Shown here in pieces: positions 1 through 11,870 of a stretch of DNA of 64,000 nt. The notes under the pieces are model-generated. The model was not told the origin of the DNA, did no database searches, and saw only the letters and a program-made list of their open reading frames with translations. Both the position numbers and the translations under genes were made by a program. The stretch is from Ehretia macrophylla (lineage: Eukaryota > Streptophyta > Magnoliopsida > Boraginales > Ehretiaceae): NCBI GenBank assembly GCA_037974665.1, contig CM075770.1, positions 59,035,850-59,099,849 of the forward strand, read 5' to 3'. The number at the start of each line of letters is the position of its first letter. Position 1 is the stretch's first letter.

Positions 1-812
1 GCCTTGTGACTTGAAAATAGAGATTTGAATAAGGAAATAAACTGTGGATCACAAGCTGATGAAGCTTACTTGAAAAGTTGAACTAGTGCTACATGATTAG
101 TTTAACCATGCAATTTCGATGGCAATTTGTTGGTGATACTTAATAAACCTTAGAATTCGAGTTTAATGAATCTCAACGGTCTTTCTCCTTGATTACGAGC
201 GTGAATGTTAACGAAGCGGGGAAATGATGTTAGTGAATAGGAGCTTATAACCAGAAGACTAGTCATTAGAAGATTTACTAATCCAATGTACCTTCAAGAT
301 AAGAACTATGATACTACCGATAGATGACGACTTGAGATGGATTAGTTTGTTTGGTGAGTTCAACCTGAAAATAGGGTCGTATCGTGGAAATAATCCATAA
401 CATGTGTATGTCCTACGTGCTAACAATTTTGAAGCTAGTAGATAGGATATGTAAATCGGATATAGACCTATCATCTTGAAATTAGCGTATGTCACCCTAG
501 GATCATGGAATTATTGTGATATTCCTTTTGAGGTATGAATGCAAGATTGATACAACATGAGTCATGATTTTGGAGTTATAGTTATATCGTTAGAATACCG
601 ATGCATCTTTGATGACTATGTTTGGAGATTCTAACCTTAGTTAATGAATTCGACCTTAAGATCAATTGGAGAAAATAGAGTTGTTCAAAGGAACGAACTG
701 TAAATGTAGGGGTCACACCAAATTAAATGATTGGAGAAAGCTAAGAAGTGAATTCGTTGTGGTAAGAGAGATCACAGAGCAAAGGACGACCCAGAGTTGG
801 AAAATAACAATG
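1..812 (+). mobile_element. Unidentified sequence, probably internal 3' region of element B
   Basis: No protein domain can be recognised on either strand, and only short open frames occur. Removing the Athila insertion and one copy of its GTCGG duplication makes this stretch continuous with 11803-11870, which ends in a typical Ty3/gypsy polypurine tract directly before an LTR. I therefore infer that it belongs to the region between pol and the 3' LTR of a long-LTR element whose body lies left of the window. It could also contain older unrelated insertions. The attribution rests on position, not on sequence similarity. Confidence 0.45.
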
Positions 813-817
813 GTCGG
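813..817. repeat. Left target-site duplication of the Athila element (GTCGG)
   Basis: GTCGG immediately precedes the TGATG start of the left LTR and recurs directly after the right LTR at 11798-11802. A 5-bp duplication is the normal Ty3/gypsy integration signature, and it proves the element boundaries. Confidence 0.95.
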
Positions 818-2364
818 TGATGTATTTATATTTTTAGGCCTATTTCCTTGCATTTTTAGAATTAATTATGCACATTAATTATAATGTTTGATCACTTTAG
901 TTGTGTTTTTGTGCATATAGGAATTGAATGATGAAAAAGTATTTGAGGCTGAATTGAAAGAAATTGGATGAAAAAGAAGATAGCAAAGATTTGTTCGTGA
1001 ATGATGAAGCATGATGAAAAGAATTGCAAAGGAAAAAAAAAGAAAAGAAAACAAAAGAAGAAGAAATTGATCAATGCTAAAAAGCCTGGGCCGTAAGTCA
1101 ATTAAATCCCATTTGAACTTCGGCTAAAAAGAAAATATTAAGCGAAGGCCAACTTGGCCATGTGGTCAGCATTAAAGTTCAAATTGGACTTTGAACAACG
1201 AAAGTCAAACAAAAAAAAAAACGAAAGAGGAAAAAAACAAGCATTGGTCAAGCTGCAAAATGACAGAAGGCCATGTAGAACAAAAGCCCAATATATTAGG
1301 GCGGGGCAAATTTTTCTATAAAAGCATTGTAGCAACAGCAATTAAAAGGGGACGAAAAAGGAGTGCAGCACAGAAGAAAGAAAAAGGAAAAAACAGAGAG
1401 CGAAACAGCAAGCAATGAAGGAAAAAAAGCTTTGGTGACGAGGAAAAAAACAGCAGCAAGTTCGGTTTATTTCTTTTCGTAAATTCTTCTTCAATTTTCA
1501 GTTGGGATTCAGATAAAATTATTATTTTCAACAGATTCGAATTAATTTATGGAGAAGTTTAATTTACTTTCTTTTTATAATATTGATTCAGTTTTGTTGA
1601 ACATGAACAATTAATTCATTGTTTAGGGTAGGATTACTATGTAATAGTTTAATTTTATGGTCTTGAACTTGGTTTGAATATTTTGATGCGAGTTTTATAT
1701 ATTTGATTTACGTGCTTTATTATTTATTTCCTATTAATTCATTACGCTTGTAGCTAGTGTTTTATAGGAATTCATACAATAGATCAAATATATAAATTGA
1801 GCTTTATTGCGAAAACTATAGGTTGTACCGTAGTTTTCCTCCACTTAATTAATTAACTCGTAAGCCTAGGATTTTAGGACAAATCTATACTCTGGCTAGA
1901 TAAAGGACTTGGAGATAGCGTTGCACCTCTAAACTAGGTCTAACTCGTTAATTAGTTAACTTTAGGTGATTATTTAATTAATTAGGCTTGTAGTATAATT
2001 TTGCATCAAAATAGGAAATCCTAAGTTCGAGCCTAGAATTCAACTTTGCATAGGAATCCGATCCCTAAACCTTTCCCAATAGTGATCAAACTTCAATTTC
2101 AACTTTCATATTTAATTTTAGTTTTCGCATTTAATTTCATTTTTATTTTATTTTTAGTTAACTTTCGTTCAAATCACTCAATTTACAATTTAATTTAGTT
2201 TAATTACTTAGGCACTTTACTTACACTTTTCTACGAATTTTCAAATTGTCTCCCTGTGGATTCGACCTCGCACTAGCACACTACACTACAATCACTCGTG
2301 CACTTGCGAGTTAAAACTTGGCTTAGAATTGACATTAATTTTATCCTAAGCTAAGCCCCCATCA
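818..2364 (+). repeat. 5' LTR of the Athila element
   Basis: It begins TGATGTATTT and ends CCCCATCA. A canonical CTATAAAAG TATA box lies at 1316-1324, which places the U3/R boundary shortly after it. The stretch after it is purine-rich. It matches 10254-11797 nearly base for base. Confidence 0.95.
1316..1324 (+). promoter_or_regulatory. TATA box of the Athila 5' LTR
   Basis: CTATAAAAG sits about 500 bp into the LTR. The same motif is at 10750-10758 in the 3' LTR. By family convention it drives the element's genomic transcript. Whether it is active today cannot be seen from sequence. Confidence 0.7.
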
Positions 2365-2370
2365 AGTTTT

Positions 2371-2388
2371 TGGCACCGTTGCCGGGGA
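2371..2388 (+). promoter_or_regulatory. Primer binding site, tRNA-Asp type
   Basis: TGGCACCGTTGCCGGGGA lies 6 bp after the 5' LTR. It complements the 3' end of plant tRNA-Asp (expected TGGCGCCGTTGCCGGGGA) with one mismatch. Athila and related plant elements use this primer. Confidence 0.9.
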
Positions 2389-2900
2389 GGCACAGTATTG
2401 TTTTTGGACTAGTGTAGTATTTTGTTTAAGTGTTAGTTTTTAGTTAATTAGTTATTTTTGCAAAAAAAAAAAAAAAAATTATTTTTCTTGTTTTACTTTA
2501 TCATTTTTATATTACTTTATTAGTTGTTTTAGTTTAAATAGTTATCTTGAATTTTTTTTTTTTTTAATTTTTTTTTTATTTATTTTTTTATTTTTTATTT
2601 TTTATTTTTTTATTATTTGCTTTCTCTATTATCTTAGTGATTTTATTGCTTTTTATTTATTTAGTAATTCATTTATTTTACTTTTCGTTTATTTATTTAT
2701 CTATCTAGTTTTCTAGTTGATTATTTTTCTTAAATAGTTTATTTTTAGTTTTAGGTTTTTATTTCAATTTAGTAATTTCCCATTAGCTTGGCTTTTTGTG
2801 TATGCTTGGACGTCGTTCTTTAGAATTTCCTTTAGAACCCTTTGACCCCGAGCCACAAAGAATCCCACACCATAGGAATCAGAAGGTCTTAACTACAATC
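2389..2900 (+). mobile_element. Athila untranslated leader, T-rich
   Basis: It holds long A and T runs, notably around 2461-2478 and 2545-2620, and no recognisable coding content before the gag region. Low-complexity leaders are usual in this group. Confidence 0.7.
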
Positions 2901-4500
2901 ATGGCGGAACATGAAGGAAATATGAATGTGCCTCAAAATGTTAATAATCCTCAAATTCCCCATCTTCCCATTGTCCCTAATAATCCTGATCCTGATGATA
3001 TACCTCTTAGGCAGCATTTTCTCCCGACCACATATCAGCTGAATATTGCTATCCGACCACCTGCCATCCATAATGTGGACTTTGACATGAAACCAGGTAC
3101 GATAGCAATACTTCCATCATTTTACGGGTAAAGCAATGAAAATCCACATGTGCATATTCGTGATTTTCTTAAGATATGTACCACTGTGCATGTTCCAAAT
3201 GTTACTCAAGAAAATATCCGATTGCGCTTCTTCCCACTATCTCTTAAGGACAAAGCTAAAGAATGGCTTCATTCCCTTGAAGAGGGAACCATTACTTCTT
3301 GGGAAGAACTCTTGACACAATTTCTGTTTAGATTTTTTCCAATGGCCCAGACCTCATCTCTTCAAGAGAACATCATGACTTTTTCCCAGTCCGATCTAGA
3401 GGCATTTCATGAAACTTGGGATAGGTTTAATGGACTCATTCGTCACTGCCCACACCATGGGTTCGATAGACCCAGGTTGTTTCAGTATTCCTATAGAGGG
3501 TTGACACCACAACAGAAAACGATGGTGAATTCAATGAGTAATGGAGGGTTTTATAACCTCACCCCAAATGAGGCATGGGCCCGACTTGATAGTATTGCCA
3601 AAGACTCATTTCAAGACTCAACAATGGATAGAATGGGTAAGCCCACTTCTAGGAGGACACTATATGAGGTGAGCACAAATGGGGACTTAAACTCACAAGT
3701 GGCAGCTTTGACCAAGAAATTTGATCAGTTTATATCTTTAGGGTCTACTTCCTCACCTGCCCTGCCAAATGTTCAATGTTGTGCCTTATGTTCTGCAGTG
3801 GGCCACCCCACACTAGGGTGCCCTCTTGCCTCTCAGTTCCCTGAATTTATTCAGGAACAAGTTTGTGCTGCCCAGGGTTATTCTCGCAATTACAATCCAT
3901 ATTCGAATACATATAATCCTGGTTGGCGAGATCATCCAGCTTTCTCATGGCGTCAAGGGAATCCTGACCCTTCATTTTCGCAGGCTCAAGTGCAAAAGCC
4001 TCAATCTAATCCTCCTGGATACTATCATGTGTCTAATGGGCCTTACTTTAAATCGCAACCAGGGAATCAATTTCAGCCTAGCCCTCATCTTCCTCTTAAC
4101 AAGCCTGATGATAAGTTTGACAAGTTACTTCAAGTAATTCATGCTCAGCATCAATCTATTGCTAAGTTGGAAACTCAAGTTGGGCAACTGGCCCAACAAA
4201 TTACTAGGAGGGATGAGGGTAAGCTCCCTCCTCAGACTGTCGAGAATCCACGTGGCCAGTGTAGCAATGTCCACAATGAGACCACCCATGAGCAAGCCAA
4301 AGCTGTTATCACCCTTTGGAGTGGTTACCAGTTAGATAATCAGGTAGATGAGTCTAATGGAGCAAAGAGAGTGAGTGAGAAGAGTAGGGATACAAAAGAG
4401 GTTGAGGATAAAGTTGAGAGAGTAGGAAGTGAGGTAGGAGATGAGATAGAGGATAGTGAAAAAAAGACCATTCGTTCACAGAGAGATGAGAAGCAGGTTG
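2901..4500 (+). pseudogene. Athila gag region
   Basis: This encodes the retrotransposon capsid and nucleocapsid polyprotein. The retrotransposon gag domain is recognised from the phrase LRFFPLSLKDKAKEWLHSL and the following FLFRFFP block, both typical of plant Athila and Tat gag. A CCHC zinc knuckle of the form C-x2-C-x4-H-x4-C (CALCSAVGHPTLGC) lies near 3780-3830 and would bind RNA. A low-complexity, charged linker follows towards the protease. Region limits are approximate. It is part of a broken polyprotein and is treated as a fossil. Confidence 0.85.
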
Positions 4501-4749
4501 TAGATCACGGTGATGATAGTCCTCCTAGGGTGCCTTATCCTACTGCTTTAGAGCGACCTAGGAAAGATGATAAGCAGTCTCGAGTATTAGACCACTTGAA
4601 GGATATTAAGATAAACCTGCCTCTTATTGAAGTTATCCAACAGATACCGGCTTATGCCAAATTCCTCAAAGACTTGTGCATTAGGAAGAGGCAATCCACC
4701 CACATTCCAAAGAAGGTGAGGCTCACAGAGAAAGTAAGTAGCATATACA

Positions 4750-5160
4750 CTAGGGGCCTTCCGCCCAAGTTTAATGACCCCGGAGCCTTCACCATTCCTT
4801 GCATCATTCAAGATCAACAGGTGGATCATGCCCTCCTTGACTTAGGGTCTAGTGTGAATCTCATTCCATTTGCAGTATATGAGCGTTTAGGTTTGGGGGA
4901 GTTGACTCCCACAAATGTTACACTTCAGTTGGCAGATCGATCTGAGAGACGACCTAGAGGGATAATTGAGGATGTCTTAGTTAGAGTTGGTGAATTTCTT
5001 TTCCCGGTTGACTTCATTGTCTTAGACATGGACTCAGGACTAGACACTAGGCATGCGACACCAGTTCTTCTAGGGAGACCTTTTCTGGCCACAGCTGATG
5101 CGGTGATATATTGTAGGACAGGGATGATTGAGTTAACCTTTGGGAATATGAGAGTTAAGG
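4750..5160 (+). pseudogene. Athila protease domain
   Basis: This is a retropepsin-like aspartic protease that would cleave the polyprotein. The active-site region reads ALLDLGSSVNLIPF, the DLG-type variant usual in plant Athila proteases rather than the DTG/DSG of most retropepsins. The flap and hydrophobic block VLLGRPFLAT follows about 75 residues later, as expected. It lies between gag and RT. It is a fossil domain. Confidence 0.8.
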
Positions 5161-5649
5161 TGAGGGTCGCAGAGGCGGCTAATCGAGTAAGTAGACATTC
5201 TGAGGATGAGTGCTTCCTGGTTGATATCATTGACCCTTGTGTTGAGGAACATGCCCATTCGATGTTGACTGCCGATGATGAGCTTGCAGAGCTTGAGGCA
5301 ATCTTGACTCAATTTGACTCTGATTCATTTGTGAAAGAGCTAGTAGCTTCTACTTCTGTCGTGTCTAATCCTAGCCTTGACAAGGCTAATGATAGTCTTA
5401 GCTCCCTTCCATCCAAAGTTTGTCCTGATCCCCCTCCGGTTGAGTCTCTTCCAGCTTTAGAGCTCAAACCTTTGCCTGTGCATCTTAAATATGTGTACTT
5501 AGGACCTAATGATACCCTCCCAGTAATTATCGCATCAGACCTGACCACTGAGCATGAGGAGAGATTGTTAGGAGTCCTTCGTGATCATCAAAAGGCCATA
5601 GGGTGGACCATTTCTGATTTGAGAGGAATAGACCCTTTGTTGTGTATGC

Positions 5650-6400
5650 ATCGGATTCACTTAGAAAAGGGTGATGCTCCTTCCCGCGAGATGCAAAGGA
5701 GGCTGAACCCAAACATGAGTGAGGTTGTTTATAAGGAAGTCATTAAACTTCTTGATGCAGGTATCATTTACCCGATTTCTGATAGTTCATGGGTCAGTCC
5801 GGTACAGGTAGTACCAAAGAAGTCTGGGATCACAGTAGTCCCTAATGATAAGGGTGAGCTTATTCCTACACGCACCACTACTGGTTGGCGTGTTTGTATT
5901 GACTATAGAAAGCTTAATGCCAAGACCCGGAAAGACCATTTTCCTTTACCCTTTCTTGACCAGATATTAGATAGAGTAGCCGGACAGGGCTACTATTGCT
6001 TCCTAGATGGGTATTCCGGGTATAATCAGATCCCAGTCTTCCCCGATGACCAAGAAAAGACCACATTCACTTGTCCATATGGGACCTTTGCCTATCGTCG
6101 TATGCCCTTCGGTTGATGCAGTGCCACGGCGCCTTTTCAGAGGTGTATGATGGCCATTTTTTCTGATATGATTGAGAAGTTTCTAGAGGTCTTTATGGAT
6201 GATTTTTCAGTTTTTGGAGCTACATTTGATGAGTGTCTCACACACCTTTCTCTAGTGCTAGAGCGTTGTGTTAAGATGAATTTGGTGCTTTGTTGGGAGA
6301 AAAGTCACTTCATGGTTAGACGGGGAATAGTACTTGGTCATGTTATATCTCAGGATGGTATCCATGTGGACCCAGCCAAGGTTGAGTTGATAGAAAACTC
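5650..6400 (+). pseudogene. Athila reverse transcriptase domain
   Basis: The RT is recognised from WVSPVQVVPKK, then GWRVCIDYRKLNAKTRKDHF, then FLDGYSGYNQI, and the catalytic FMDDFSVFG box. The last carries the YxDD-type aspartates in the form usual for Athila. It would copy the genomic RNA to DNA from the tRNA-Asp primer. The domain order and wording match Ty3/gypsy RT. The region is interrupted and non-functional. Confidence 0.9.
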
Positions 6401-6599
6401 CCAGCACCAAAAATGGTGCGTGACGTTGGATCATTCCTTGGTCATGCCGGTTTCTATCGACGTTTCATCAAGGACTTTAGCCACATTGCTCGACCCCTTT
6501 TCCAGCCTCTTGGCACATGATACTCCATTTCATTTTGATGATGAGTGTGCCAAGGCATTTGAGAAGCTGAAGTCTTTACTGTCCTCCGCACCTATCATC

Positions 6600-6990
6600 C
6601 AGCCTCCTGATTATAGCCTCTCTTTTGAGATTATGTATGATGCATCTGACTACGCAGTAGGGGCTGTTTTGGGACAGCATAGGGATAAGTTGCCATGTGT
6701 GATCTACTACGCTAGCATGACCTTAGATGATGCTCAAAAGAATTACACTACCACAGAAAAGGAATTGCTAGCTATAGTCTTCTCCCTTGATAAGATTAGA
6801 TCATACATCCTAGGGTCGAAGGTAATAGTCTACACAGATCATGCTGTTTTTTGTTACCTACTTGCTAAACGGGATGCTAAGCCCCATCTGATTCGATGGT
6901 TACTATTACTCCAGGAATTTGACTTGGATATTAGAGATAAAAAGGGGAGTGAGAATTTTGTTGCTGACCATTTGTCGCGTTTAGTCCTTG
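6600..6990 (+). pseudogene. Athila RNase H domain
   Basis: The motifs [27 protein letters not shown] and [12 protein letters not shown] carry the metal-binding D, E and D residues of the gypsy RNase H. The domain ends in a block resembling [11 protein letters not shown] that commonly closes this region. It would remove the RNA strand during reverse transcription. It is a fossil domain. Confidence 0.88.
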
Positions 6991-7189
6991 GGTCTCCCAC
7001 CGACTCCCTTCCTTTTAATGATATATTCCCTGATGAACAACTATTTGTTGTCTCATATAGAGTCTCATGGCATGCCCATTTTGTTAATTATTTGGCAGCG
7101 AGAGAGTTGCCTGCTTACTGGGGGGCGGGGAGAGAAGGATCGTTTCATGGCTCGAGTGAAACATTTTATTTGGGAGAATCCCTATCTCT

Positions 7190-8367
7190 TTAAGGTGTGT
7201 GCTGATCAGGTTATCCGACGATGTGTGCCGGAAGAAGAGTTTGATAGCATCCTTAGCTTTTGTCATGGAGAGGCATGTGGTGGTCATTTTGGAGGTAAGA
7301 GGACAGCTACTAAAGTCCTCCAGTGTGGGTTCTTTTGGCCTACTTTGTTCAGAGATGCCCAACAATTCTGTAAGAAATGTCATCGATGTCAACAATTTGG
7401 GTCTATCTCTAGGAGAGACATGATGCCCTTATCACCCATTTTAGTTTGTGAGTTATTTGATGTGTGGGGCATTGATTTCATGGGGCCTTTTCCTCCTTCG
7501 TATGGGTACACTTATATTCTTGTGGCTGTAGACTATGTGTCCAAGTGGGTGGAGGCGGTGGCAACTCGAACCAATGACCACAAAGTTGTGGTCAAGTTCA
7601 TTAAAGAGCACATATTTTCTAGGTTTGGGGTGCCACGTGTGCTTTTGAGTGATGGAGGAAAACATTTTCGCCATAGGACACTTGAGTCATTATTGAGAAA
7701 ATATTCAGTCCGGCATAAGATTGCGACACCTTATCATCCTCAGACGAGTGGACAAGTGGAGGTGTCAAATAGGGAGATAAAATCCATTTTACAGAAAACA
7801 GTTAGGCCCGATCGCAAGGATTGGTCATGTCGTTTACATGATGCGTTATGGGCCTATCGCACAGCTTTTAAGACTCCCATAGGCATGTCTCCATATAGAT
7901 TAGTTTACGGTAAGGCTTGCCACCTCCCTGTTGAGCTAGAGCATAAAGCTTATTGGGCTATTAAAGCCCTGAACTTTGACATGCAGCAGGCAGGTGAGAG
8001 TAGAAAATTGGCCTTGAGTGAGTTGGAGGAACTTCGTTATGAAGCATATGAGAATGCCAAGCTTTATAAGGAGAGGATGAAGAGAATCCACGATAAATCT
8101 ATTTTGCGCAAAACCTTCGCCCCTTCAGATAAGGTTTGGTTGTTTAACTCTAAATTGAAGTTCTTTCCAGGAAAATTGAGGACTAGATGGGATGGACCTT
8201 ATGAGGTGCTCGAGGCATACCCTTCAGGGGCTATTAAAATTAAACACCTCAAAGATGGGCGAGTCCTCACAGTTAATGGCCAGCGTTTGAAACATGCCCT
8301 TGATCCGAGTTCGGTCCCTCACGAAGTTGAATCTGTAGAGCTACGGGACACTTTTGACCTTACATGA
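7190..8367 (+). pseudogene. Athila integrase domain
   Basis: An N-terminal HHCC zinc finger is visible ([10 protein letters not shown] followed by CKKCHRC). The DDE core follows, with GIDFMGPF, then LLSDGGKHF, then [12 protein letters not shown]. The C-terminal GPY-type part reads [20 protein letters not shown]. This enzyme would join element DNA to the target and make the 5-bp duplication. No chromodomain follows, as expected outside the chromoviruses. Confidence 0.9.
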
Positions 8368-10230
8368 GCAATGATCTTCGCCTGGCTGTCGGCGTTAAAT
8401 GCAGCGCTTTTAGGAGGCACCCTAGGAATAATTACTTTATTTTACTTTCTTTAATTTTGTTTCCCAACTTTTCGGTTGGACCTCTACTGGGTTATAGTGG
8501 GCTTTACCATTTCCTCAAAAATGGATTATCTTGTGTAATGGAAGTCTTGGGGTTAATTAGGATGGATACTATGAAAGTAAAATCACTGGCCGAAAGCGTA
8601 ATGCCTGGCCTTCCCTCTTAAGTATGGGAAGATGTCTGGGGTTTGAGTACGTTGGTGGTTTGAAATTAATGGCCTCTCCTCCGCATTTTTAATGTACTTA
8701 GTTAACTCCATTTCTGAAGTTTCACAAGATTTGTCTTACTGGCTGACATTAAATGGATCCAGGTGTTTGCATTCTAGCTCTCTTTATTTAAATTGTTTTA
8801 TTGTGCTTATTTATTTTTAGTGAGTCGGCTTTAGTGCCTCCCAGAGTTCGGAGCCTTTGTATGGGGATGTAAATAGGGTCGGCTAACAAAAAAATATAAA
8901 AAATGAAAAAGTAAAAAATATTTTTATTCTTTTATGGTATTTTCTCATTTTATCTTGCCTTATCCTCTATTGTTTTGCTCTTGAGCTTAATTACAAGTTG
9001 TAGATGTGAAGGGTTACATTTCTTTTCATTATCGATCACTTCAGGTATGTCCATCTACTCCATCTATTCCTATTAATTGCTTTCTTTTCATGCACTCTCA
9101 CTATTGGATTCTCATTTTATGTTTTTTTTCCCCCTTTCCATACCCCTAACATGTTTTAATTTTATTTGCTTGAGGGCAAGCAAACTTTAGGTTTGGGGGT
9201 GTGGGTGTTTAATTGTGTCTATTGTTGTTTTGGGGAAAACTTGAACAAAATGTGAAAAAAAATTTGAAAATGTTTTTGATCTTTATATTTTTTGTGGATT
9301 TGTGGTGAATTTTCTGGTAATTGAGGAATTGTGATGATGTATTGATTAGCTCTTATGAAGTGATTGAGGAGAGTAGGTGGTTCTTGATTTTATGAGGTAG
9401 TTTTGAGTTGAATTTTTAGGATTGATTTTGATGAATGCGAGGCGTGGGGACTGTGAGATTATGCTTAGACTATTGTGGTCCCATGACTTGGTTGTAAGAT
9501 GATGAGATATAATGTGGTTGTGATATGAGTACCCTCTCTTGAGTAGTCTTGTTTGCGTGCCTGGGCCTTTATAGTGAAAAAAAGAGAAGAAAAAAAACAA
9601 AAAAAAAAAAAATATAAAAAATGAATGATGAAAAAATAATCAAAAAAAAAAAAAAATTTTTTTTTTTTACTTCTATCTCTTAGCACCACTATTCTTATAT
9701 TCATTGTCTATCTTTAGGGATATGTGCTTAAGGTGTACGGTGTTTCGGTGTTCAACACTTCAAGTAAGTAGGGTACGCATGGGCCTTTCAAAGCCTATCA
9801 ACCTAAGCCTTAAGTGGTTGGGATTGATGACCTCGAAAGCTCGTTACATGGGGTGTTGAGTTGACCGTTTAGGACCAAGCACCTAATAAAAAGAGATGAA
9901 GTGTGTTTACTTTTATGTTTTAGAATGAATAAAATGGTAAAAGACATATTTGGAGGATTATAAGGGCAATGGGGGTGCAAGTATTATGATCTAGTTATAT
10001 TGAGTTGTCTTGTTGCTTAGCTACGTGGAGACTTAATAGTGTTTAGTGTAATCTTGTAGTAAACATGTTTTGCCTTTAAAGAGAGAGATCCGAATGAGTT
10101 CGCTTAACTACTACACCATAGGATCAATCGTTCCCTGAACCTTTTCCTTTTGTTAGAGTTAATTGATTTGTTAGCGCAACCTCTTGAGAACTTGAAGATA
10201 TGCTTAGATTCTAGTCTTTCTTGGGGACAA
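8368..10230 (+). mobile_element. Athila 3' non-coding region
   Basis: This 1.9-kb stretch has no recognisable protein. An env-like frame, seen in some Athila members, is not evident. It contains A- and T-runs at about 9590-9670 and an extra polypurine-like block at 9169-9212 (GGGCAAGCAAACTTTAGG followed by TTTGGGGGTG), which echoes the true polypurine tract at 10231-10253. The rest shows nothing I can assign. Confidence 0.7.
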
Positions 10231-10253
10231 GCAAGAGGTAGGTTTGGGGGTGT
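10231..10253 (+). promoter_or_regulatory. Athila polypurine tract
   Basis: GCAAGAGGTAGG followed by TTTGGGGGTGT abuts the TGATG start of the 3' LTR. The family uses such a tract to prime plus-strand synthesis. The wording (ACAAGCAAG and GTTTGGGGG) is typical of Athila and Tat elements. Confidence 0.85.
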
Positions 10254-11797
10254 TGATGTATTTATATTTTTAGGCCTATTTCCTTGCATTTTTAGAATTA
10301 ATTATGCACATTAATTATAATGTTTGATCACTTTAGTTGTGTTTTTGTGCATATAGGAATTGAATGATGAAAAAGTATTTGGGGCTGAATTGAAAGAAAT
10401 TGGATGAAAAAGAAGATAGCAAAGATTTGTTCGTGAATGATGAAGCATGATGAAAAGAATTGCAAAGGAAAAAAAAGAAAAGAAAACAAAAGAAGAAGAA
10501 ATTGATCAATGCTAAAAAGCCTGGGCCGTAAGTCAATTAAATCCCATTTGAACTTCGGCTAAAAAGAAAATATTAAGCGAAGGCCAACTTGGCCATGTGG
10601 TCAGCATTAAAGTTCAAATTGGACTTTGAACAACGAAAGTCAAACAAAAAAAAAACGAAAGAGGAAAAAAACAAGCATTGGTCAAGCTGCAAAATGACAG
10701 AAGGCCATGTAGATCAAAAGCCCATTATATTAGGGCGGTGCAATTTTTTCTATAAAAGCATTGTAGCAGCAGCAATTAAAAGGGGACGAAAAAGGAGTGC
10801 GGCGCAGAAGAAAGAAAAAGGAAAAAACAGAGAGCGAAACAGCAAGCAACGAAGGAAAAAAGCTTTGGTGACGAGGAAAAAAACAGCAGCAAGTTCGGTT
10901 TATTTCTTTTCGTAAATTCTTCTTCAATTTTCAGTTGGGATTCAGATAAAATTATTATTTTCAACAGATTCGAATTAATTTATGGAGAAGTTTAATTTAC
11001 TTTCTTTTTATAATATTGATTCAGTTTTGTTGAACATGAACAATTAATTCATTGTTTAGGGTAGGATTACTATGTAATAGTTTAATTTTATGGTCTTGAA
11101 CTTGGTTTGAATATTTTGATGCGAGTTTTATATATTTGATTTACGTGCTTTATTATTTATTTCCTATTAATTCATTACGCTTGTATGTAGTGTTTTATAG
11201 GAATTCATACAATAGATCAAATATATAAATTGAGCTTTATTGCGAAAATTATAGGTTGTACCGTAGTTTTCCTCCACTTAATTAATTAACTCGTAAGCCT
11301 AGGATTTTAGGACAAATCTATACTCTGGCTAGATAAAGGACTTGGAGATAGCGTTGCACCTCTAAACTAGGTCTAACTCGTTAATTAGTTAACTTTAGGT
11401 GATTATTTAATTAATTAGGCTTGTAGTCTAATTTTGCATCAAAATAGGAAATCCTAAGTTCGAGCCTAGAATTCAACTTTGCATAGGAATCCGATCCCTA
11501 AACCTTTCCCAATAGTGATCAAACTTCAATTTCAACTTTCATATTTAATTTTAGTTTTCGCATTTAATTTCATTTTTATTTTATTTTTAGTTAACTTTCG
11601 TTCAAATCACTCAATTTACAATTTAATTTAGTTTAATTACTTAGGCACTTTACTTACACTTTTCTACGAATTTTCAAATTGTCTCCCTGTGGATTCGACC
11701 TCGCACTAGCACACTACACTACAATCACTCGTGCACTTGCGAGTTAAAACTTGGCTTAGAATTGACATTAATTTTATCCTAAGCTAAGCGGCCATCA
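10254..11797 (+). repeat. 3' LTR of the Athila element
   Basis: It matches 818-2364 except for about 15 scattered substitutions and single-base length differences in A-runs. It ends GGCCATCA and is followed by the GTCGG target duplication (11798-11802). Confidence 0.95.
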
Positions 11798-11802
11798 GTC
11801 GG
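11798..11802. repeat. Right target-site duplication of the Athila element (GTCGG)
   Basis: Identical to 813-817. Beyond it the sequence continues the internal region of element B. Confidence 0.95.
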
Positions 11803-11870
11803 AATCCGTCTAAATGACCTCAATAGTCAAGAATGAATTTCGGGACGAAATTCTTTTAAGGAGGGGAGGA
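11803..11870 (+). mobile_element. Element B internal end with polypurine tract
   Basis: It carries a perfect 8-bp-arm inverted repeat, GAATTTCG-GGA-CGAAATTC (11835-11853), then the purine run AAGGAGGGGAGGA (11858-11870). This combination is typical of plant chromoviruses of the Tekay/Del type just upstream of the 3' LTR. The TGTGAGG that follows at 11871 is the LTR start. Confidence 0.8.

Larger units (their letters stand above)
818..11797 (+). mobile_element. Athila-type Ty3/gypsy retrotransposon, full length with both LTRs, broken coding region
   Basis: The order is 5' LTR (818-2364), tRNA-Asp primer binding site (2371-2388), gag, protease, reverse transcriptase, RNase H, integrase (about 2.9-8.4 kb), a 1.9-kb 3' region, polypurine tract and 3' LTR (10254-11797). 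The element is about 10.98 kb with a perfect 5-bp target duplication. The gag and RT wording, the Asp primer site and the long untranslated 3' region place it in the plant Athila group. No env-like frame is visible in the 3' region. The coding region is broken by at least three changes, so it is a fossil, though a young one. The LTRs differ by roughly 15 substitutions and a few one-base indels over about 1.54 kb, near 1 percent. At commonly used plant rates this suggests insertion well under a million years ago. Confidence 0.93.

Noticed and set aside
1-812. A host gene in the left 800 bp
   Set aside because: No frame above about 78 codons, no splice-like coding pattern and no recognisable domain. 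Continuity with the polypurine tract of element B explains it better.
892-1531. Short frames in the Athila LTR rich in F, K and S
   Set aside because: They arise from purine-rich LTR sequence and are duplicated in the other LTR (10333-10964). This is not evidence of coding.
8368-10250. Env-like gene in the Athila 3' region
   Set aside because: Only short open frames exist, with no signal peptide, membrane segment or similarity I can recognise. Poly-A and poly-T tracts explain the lysine- and phenylalanine-rich readings.
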